Assembly: GCA_900312665.1 (NCBI GenBank)
Contig: ONZQ02000011.1
Span: 1,140,459-1,204,458 of the forward strand
From: Cephalotrichum gorgonifer
Taxonomy: Eukaryota; Ascomycota; Sordariomycetes; Microascales; Microascaceae
DNA: 64,000 nucleotides
Direction: 5' to 3'
The position numbers were made by a program, and so were the translations under genes. Of this stretch, positions 58,084 through 64,000 are shown piece by piece. Position 1 is the first letter of the stretch. Each line of letters opens with the position of its first letter. The notes under the pieces are model-generated. The model saw nothing but the letters and a program-made list of their open reading frames with translations. It was not told the origin of the DNA and ran no database searches.

Positions 58084-58517
58084 ATGTGGACTATCTGACT
58101 TGGCCAGACGAGAAATTGAAATAGATCCCAGGCCAGTAAGGGCATTTATTCATCAAATCAATCTACCAAGCATCAAGCTCAAGCAGCATTTCTTGTCAAT
58201 ACGGTAGATAACCAGGACCGAGCCCCCATGCCCCCAGGTATGGTCTTCTTCAACTGAGGCCATCTGACATAGTCTGGATGTACTACAGATGGAACCTATA
58301 CCTCTGTAATCCACTCCAAGCTTGATTTAGGTTCTTTCAAAGATCAGAGGGAACCCTTAAAGCTCAAATAAAGGTGGTTACTATTCCTACTCAGGAAGCT
58401 AGTGATGGGTCCCCATGAATAACCAAGGAGTGGTGGAGGTCCCAATGTGTAAGATGCCTTTAAAGTCACCCGACACACGGGAAAAAGATGCATTGCCAAT
58501 ACCCTGAAGCTACCGTC

Positions 58518-60890
58518 TCACTCCACACGTATGTCAACTTCCGGTGACTCGGCGAAAATACGGTTCTTGACCTTGCGTAGTCCCACACGCCTGTACGTCG
58601 TAGGATCGTCAGATACCTTCCTCAGCATCAGGGTTGCAGCTCCAGCCCCCCTCATTCGACGGTCGTATCCCGAAAATACCCGAAGGAGCACCAAAGGTTC
58701 CATTATTGCCACTGGCTGGTCCTCATCTCTGTATATCGGGAGGCCTGTCAGCGTTTACGAAGAGCACAAGCATTTTATGGCGTGACACCCGAGGTGTAGA
58801 CGTGATTTGGAGGATATGACTTGCCTGTCTGGTGGTAAATGGAAATAATCTGTACGTTCATTCTCCATGTCGAAGCCCTGCACCCTCTGCATCGTCTCCA
58901 TACCGGAGTCAACCTTAGTGGTGGCCTCCCAGACGTCAGATGAGAGGTCTTTGCAAATCTCAACCAACTGCTCCGAATAGCCGCAGTACCCGTCCCCTAG
59001 ATTGTCATAAATCGCTATGCTGGCTCCCTCGCCGCCCTCTGCTTTACGCGAAGGTAAGTACTGGGGGAACCTGAATGCCACAGCCCGACCGCGAAGTATG
59101 ATGTGCCCAGAATCGACATCGCCGTATTTATCCTCCCCGAGCGGCAGGATGTTAGCAGCGATGACTTGTACCTCTTGCTTCATCGCATACTCCGCTTTGT
59201 ACCTAATTCTCCCTGAATACCTAGCCCAAGAAAAAGAGGGGGCTAGGGTAGTAGGCCTGGGCGTGGTGGCGGCAGGGTCCTGCGGCTTACTACGCCGAGC
59301 AACCTTAGTCCCGATACCCATAGAGTCCTGTGTCGTCCACATCAGGTTTCTTGTCAGCTGCTCCTTCCACAAGCCGGCGACGTAAGTCCAATCTGGTTTC
59401 TTGGCTTGGAATATCCTGGCAAGAGACCCAAGAGCGGGAAGAACGTCTTCCTGGTGCGTGAAGCTAGTGCGCGAGTAGCACTCAACGAGGAGCTCCCATG
59501 TTTGCATGAGCCTGACGTCTGGATTTGCCGATGGCGCCTCTAGTTCCCTGTCGAAGCCCAAAGGCATCGCTACCTTGCGCTGCAATCTGCCCGCATGCAG
59601 AAGCTGAAACGCCGTCAAGTTGTCCTTCAGCATCATGTTCACGAACGACTTCAGAGTTTCGTCTCGCATGGACTTCATGCCCGAGCACTCGCACCTGCAC
59701 CCCATGTTGCACTCGAGGAAGAACTCGTACCGCTTGAAGTGCAGGATCCTCTTCGCTAGCAGGCGCTCCTGGAAGCACCAGCCCCTGAGCTGGATTGGGT
59801 TCATGTACTTCTGCTCCATATCCATGGGGCGCATCAGCCACTGGTGTTCGGGAGTATCGCCGCAGTAGAAGAACTTGGAGTTGAACATGTCGGTGTTGTA
59901 CTGCCGTGCCGTGAATCTAACAGGCTTTCCGTCGTTGTCGACGTTGAAGGTCTTGGTGATGTATCGCGGGTACAGGAACCCGTCCACGCTGGCCCTGGCG
60001 TCCATTGCCGATATCGTGACGTAGGATCCTTCATAGATAGAACCCATCTTCGCCGCCTCCGCTTCCCAGTCTGCCTCGTCATCTTGGACGATGCAGAGCG
60101 AGTCAATCCAGACGTACTGGATGTTGAGCTTGCGCGTGACCTTGCAGACATCCTGGAAGGATCTCGGCAACTCGTCCCAGCCAAATATCACGGGCACGGA
60201 GCCAGCTTTCTTGAGGAGTCTGAGAAGAGGGGATGTGCCCCAACAATGAGATAAAGCGGTATACTCGGCATCTTCCGGCGTGGTTATAACCTTGATTGGC
60301 ATTCCGGGTTCCTCTGGCACCTCCACAAGTCTGGCTGGGCGGATTGGAATTGCAGGAGGCCTGCAATCAGCGTGATTCAGGATGCAATCGTTAATTGCCA
60401 ACGTCATAGCCTCGAAACACTCATCCGCCTCAATCTCCGGATAACGATGCCGCCCTTTCCCCGGTGGTGGGAAGCCCATCGCCCTCGGCAGCGACCCGTC
60501 CCCGGGGAATACCTCAATGCAGCTCAACGGTGTAGACATTGCGAGCGAAGTGGGCAGGAACTTGAGCCTCACAGGCCCATTCGTGGGACCCCCAAGATAG
60601 AAGTGCGCCTGGGCGATGACTTGACACCTCTTGCACCCCGCGTCTGCGGTCGCTCGGATCTGGGAGAGCGTTGGGCAGAGATTGTATATGGCGTAGCGCT
60701 CCGACGCGGCTAGGTCTCGGCTCCCGTGGGTGGTGTCAAAGTCGCTGCAACTAGAGCAGCGGCGGCGGCGGGAGGAGGATAGGTCGTCATGTTGTGCCTG
60801 GACGCCGGCAAGGAATGCGGCGAGGGTCCTCCGTTGACCGCCGTTTCGCTCGGAGCCTTGCCACTCCCACTGGTGCATCATTTCATCCAT
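58518..60890 (-). CDS. HET-domain protein (heterokaryon-incompatibility type)
   Basis: Two exons, 60890-58825 and 58728-58518, give 758 aa. The HET domain spans about 209-385: YTALSHCWG at 210-218, LPRSFQDV, YVWIDSLCIVQDD with a following DW, MGSIYEGSYVTISA, and RGWCFQERLLAKR near the end. HET domains mediate programmed death after fusion of unlike hyphae and often act as self/non-self sensors. A Cys-rich motif precedes it (CSSCSD at 45-50, CKRC at 86-89). The intron begins AG|GCAAGT, a GC-AG type, and ends TATACAG. Splicing joins PPDR to DEDQPVAIMEPL and yields the usual HET C-terminus (TYRRVGL...VDIRVE). Reading through gives a 711-aa version with an unrelated tail. Confidence 0.9.
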
Positions 60891-61546
60891 CTTTTATGAC
60901 TTGGCAAGTATGCGAATGTTGGGACGCCAACTGAGATTGCTTCAAGGATTCTGAGGCCCGGTGTGTTGGGGGTATGAGTCCGTGGTATCAGCCAAATTTG
61001 TCCAGGAACGAGAGGAGAGAATCATGGCAAGGTATGAATGAGTACATGGTATTCACGCCTGGTCCCAGGAGTCATGTCTGGCCGAATTTGTTGGCCTTGA
61101 AGCACAACCATTTAAGAAAGTGCCTTTACCGCCGTGGCTTGTCCCATTTCCGAATCTGGCACCATCCAAGCTTGGCCAGGCACACTAGGGGCTAGATAGC
61201 ATGGTGAAAACACAAGATCAACTATTAGTATCTCTGGTAAGTCGGCCCAATGGGTTGGTGTTGTAAAACAGCCAGTCAGAAGACGCGTTTGCCGCCGTGA
61301 CTTTTTCCATTTCCTAATTCGCGCATGCATGATGATGCGCAGCCCTTGGCGCCCCACCGGCGGTAAACTTGTAAGTCCGGCGGCCTTAACGAAACGTCGA
61401 GTCTGAGATATCTTCGTAATGCATCTCGTGGTGTGAGACATTATCTCGACTTCGTTCTATCAGAAGACTTCGTTCTGTCCTTCTATTGATTCTATCGTTC
61501 TATTTTTTTTCGGATATTAAGCCTTATAACCATAACCACCTATCTA
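60891..61546. repeat. diverged direct repeat between the HET and MFS genes
   Basis: Two blocks of about 80 bp, near 61082-61159 and 61246-61322, align with roughly 65-70 percent identity. Shared parts include GGCC.AA...GTTGG..TTG.A..ACA.CCA and CCGCCGTG.CTT.T.CCATTTCC.AAT. The region also holds the HET promoter (-) and the MFS 3' flank (-). It is non-coding, and the copies may be decayed remnants of a tandem duplication. Confidence 0.55.
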
Positions 61547-63660
61547 CTACTCCGCACAATACGTACTCTTACTCCTCAACCAAGCCCCGTACTTCCACAT
61601 CAGCATCGGCACAATCATGCCAAGTACGAATGCAACCCCACCCAGCACCCCGTTCCCCACCATTATCCCGAGCTCGCCGTAAAGCCCCGGGGCGGAGAGC
61701 GGGAAGCTGAATCCGGCCATGGTGCGCAAGAAGGCGGCGGCGCCCGTGGCGCTGGCGGCGTATCGCTCGTACGTGTCGATAGTGTACGTCTGCACGCACT
61801 GGAAGGAGAGCATCAGACCAGCAGCGAAGATGGCGGCGCCAATGTTGGGGAGGATCCAGTGGGCGCGAAAGTGCGCCGCTATTCCATACATGAGAAGACC
61901 GGTAAGGACGACTACGGCGGTGGGGTACATGAGGGGAATACGAAACTCGGGACGACCTGGGTGGTTGTATCGGGCCTGGAGTTTTGCGTAGACTTAAACC
62001 GTGTTAGCGACAGGTCGCAAAGACGTGCCATCTTACTGTTCGAATTTAGCCGTACCTTATCGATCATGGGTCCGGAGATCTGGAGACCGATGACGAAGCC
62101 TACACCAAGGGAGATGTAGTTCAAACTGGCCCGCCCAGTATCTTGGTGATACTGCTGCACAAACACCATTGGGAATGATGCCAGACTATCATCCCGTGTT
62201 AGTCACTCGTGCTTAAGGGTATCGCAGCGACCTGAGATGAACATACACCAAGTACATCAGCCCGTACAGGTATGCCCTATACAAGGCAGTAATCTGGAGG
62301 GCGGGCTGTGTGAACAGCATGATGAAGGGCCGCGCAAGATTCTTCCGCAGCGTCTGACTGAAGGTTCTGTCCGGGGTCTCGTACTCGGTGTGCAGTTTGG
62401 GATTATCAGTGTCCCTGCGTAACCTCTTCGCCTTGGCGAGAAGGATCTTGGGAGCGTAGGTCTCGTGAAGTAAGAAGAAGCATAGAATCTGGACCAGAGC
62501 GTCGGCGATGGAAACGGTCCAGAAGATCCACCGCCAGTTCAGATACTGTGTCATGTAGCCGGCAGCTTGTGGCAATGTATTGTTAGGCAGGTGTGGGTAC
62601 TAATCAGCAACAAGGAGGTAGGAGATGGGCTTACCGATGGGGCCGATTGCTGGCCCAAGGAAGGGTGCCAGACTGTAGGCGGCTGAGGCCCTCCCGCGTT
62701 CTTCTGCTCTCCAGCAGTCACTAAGAACTCCGCCACCAAGCTAGGCCCCAAAATATCAGTTGATGTTTTACGAAGCATGTAACCGTGTCGTGTTATCGCC
62801 TACCGCCTGTGGTGCGCTCGCGCCAATACCACCCAGGAACCGAAACGCCAACATCTGCTGCTTTGAAGTTGACCACTCGCACACGGTATTAAACAGCAGG
62901 AACACCATGTTGGCGGACTGGAAGACGATCACGCGTCCGTATATTTCGGACAGGGGGCCAAGTATGAACGGTCCCACCGCGTATGCAAGAAGGAATATGG
63001 ACATGAGGAGGTAGCTTTCGGTCGCGGAGGTGATGTTGAACTCCTTCTCGAGGGTTGGCAGGGCAGGGGCGAGCATGGTGGACGCGAAAGGGGAGATGAA
63101 GGCGAAGAAGGAGACGAGGACGGTGGCGGTCCACTTCTTGGACTTGGGCCAGTTCTTGGGGTTCATTGGATCATTGGGCCCGTCCCAGGTTACCTATTAA
63201 GGTCAGTACTCGTAGGCAGAATGGGAAACACTAGCCAAGCATAAAGCGGACGTACTATATTTACATCATCGAGTGGTTTCTGCGGTGTGTCGGAGGTCGT
63301 CACCTTGGTCGTCGACGAGGACTCACTCTCTTCCCCCTCCAGTACCTCGACAATCCGAGAACTGTCTCTCCAATGGGAATTACTCCAGCGGAGCCTTGAG
63401 TGGCCGCCTTCTTTAAGGTCCTCGTAGCTCGCCGTGTCGTTCGAGCCGCCCCCCGCGAGCCAGGGGAACTTGTAGACAGACTGCCCATACTCGGTCACGA
63501 TGCGCAACTTTGGACTCCGTGGGCTCCATGGAGTTGAGTGAGGCCAGCTCAGTGTCTTCCGGAGAGCCGTATCAGGGAGGGGGTCAAGCGTGATGAGGTT
63601 CACCCGGTCCGTTGAGTCAACCTCGGTGCCCGTGGGGGCCGGTTGTGCTGGGTGCTCCAT
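61547..63660 (-). CDS. MFS transporter, 12-TM drug:H+ antiporter (DHA1) type
   Basis: Six exons: 63660-63256, 63193-62804, 62740-62635, 62565-62247, 62185-62037 and 61992-61547, giving 604 aa. A hydrophilic N-terminus of about 150 residues precedes TM1 (VLVSFFAFISPFASTMLAPA). GPLSEIYGR carries the MFS motif A between TM2 and TM3. The sequence FLGGIGASAPQALGGGVLSD (TM4) and FLGPAIGPIAAGYM (TM5, motif C-like) follow. A charged loop separates TM6 and TM7, and TM7-12 are complete to the C-terminus. Such proteins export small toxic compounds or metabolites; the substrate cannot be told. The fifth junction is uncertain: donor GTAAGA at 62036 keeps IYAKLQARYN, while the donor at 62055 with a later acceptor would shorten the loop. 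Confidence 0.9.
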
Positions 63661-64000
63661 GGCCGCGGGGATTAAACGAGTGATCGAGTGACGATATGTA
63701 GCCAATAAACGGAAGTAGAACAAGCGGGTGGAGTAAAGGGACAGGAGAGGTACGGGGAGTTCGCCTCTCTGCTTGGTAACTTGACAAAGAGGCAAGTGTC
63801 TAAGCGAATGTGAGAGAGAGGGAAGAGGGCTTTCAAACTGGTATTATACCGTGATGGCAGCCAGCATAGCCGTGCGGGCACCGATTGCCATCACCATTAC
63901 GGGCGGAGCTCCCACATTGTGTCCCTAATGCGTGGCAGATAAAACGGGGCCGGTTTCTATCCGGATCGCACTCTCGAGCTTGAGTGGCGGCGGAGCGCCC
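63661..64000. promoter_or_regulatory. MFS promoter region and right edge
   Basis: Upstream of the MFS start, CT-rich on the coding strand. Nothing else can be recognised before the window ends. Confidence 0.35.

Noticed and set aside
25375..58517. Starship-type giant transposon
   Set aside because: No tyrosine-recombinase captain (DUF3435) or intact cargo set could be seen; relics belong to several unrelated element types.
58518..63660. Secondary-metabolite gene cluster around the HET and MFS genes
   Set aside because: No PKS, NRPS, terpene synthase, P450 or pathway regulator in the window; a transporter and a HET gene are not enough.

Overview
The window is nuclear DNA of a filamentous ascomycete (Pezizomycotina, most likely a Sordariomycete). 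The evidence is short GT-AG introns of about 44-170 nt with CTAAC-like branch points, fungal-specific families (HET, Ysc84, Mam3, two-domain glyoxalase I, DUF4360), intron-containing tRNA-Phe and tRNA-Tyr genes, and a decayed retroelement-rich compartment. All splice junctions were set by eye from donor, acceptor and phase agreement plus family conservation; no transcript data were available.

Layout: (1) 0.4-25.4 kb is a gene-dense conserved block of housekeeping genes. It holds rsc9 (-), an unrecognised 700-aa protein (+), methionine-R-sulfoxide reductase (-), an Age2/SMAP-type ArfGAP (+), the Bet1-like SNARE sft1 (-), ysc84/lsb3 (+), the CNNM-like transporter mam3 (-), 3-phosphoglycerate dehydrogenase (-), glo1 (-) and tRNA-Gly(CCC) (+). 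(2) About 25.5-58.5 kb is a gene-poor island of decayed coding relics: Gypsy integrase and RT/RNase H pieces, a Helitron/Pif1-like helicase, two relics with CCHC zinc knuckles (one after an SF1-helicase-like segment), and two diverged copies of an unrecognised gene family. Relics carry many in-frame stops. In one copy five stops lie in a frame of about 320 codons with no frameshift, which suggests point-mutational decay such as RIP. Two apparently intact secreted-protein genes sit inside it, a DUF4360 protein (44.6 kb) and a GH11 endoxylanase (46.6-47.3 kb), together with tRNA-Phe(GAA) and tRNA-Tyr(GTA). (3) 58.5-63.7 kb returns to intact genes: a HET-domain protein with a probable GC-AG intron and a 12-TM MFS transporter.

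The left block serves separate basic functions: chromatin remodelling; Golgi traffic and actin (age2, sft1 and ysc84 are near neighbours); metal homeostasis; serine synthesis; and defence against oxidised methionine and methylglyoxal. It does not look like a pathway cluster. The island plus its two secreted genes, and the HET/MFS pair beside it, has the look of a fast-evolving accessory compartment. No complete transposon, Starship captain, biosynthetic core enzyme or CRISPR array was found. The best candidates for something undescribed are the unrecognised 700-aa gene beside rsc9, the duplicated unknown family (29.7 and 49.4 kb), and the relics with SF1-helicase-like and zinc-knuckle segments.
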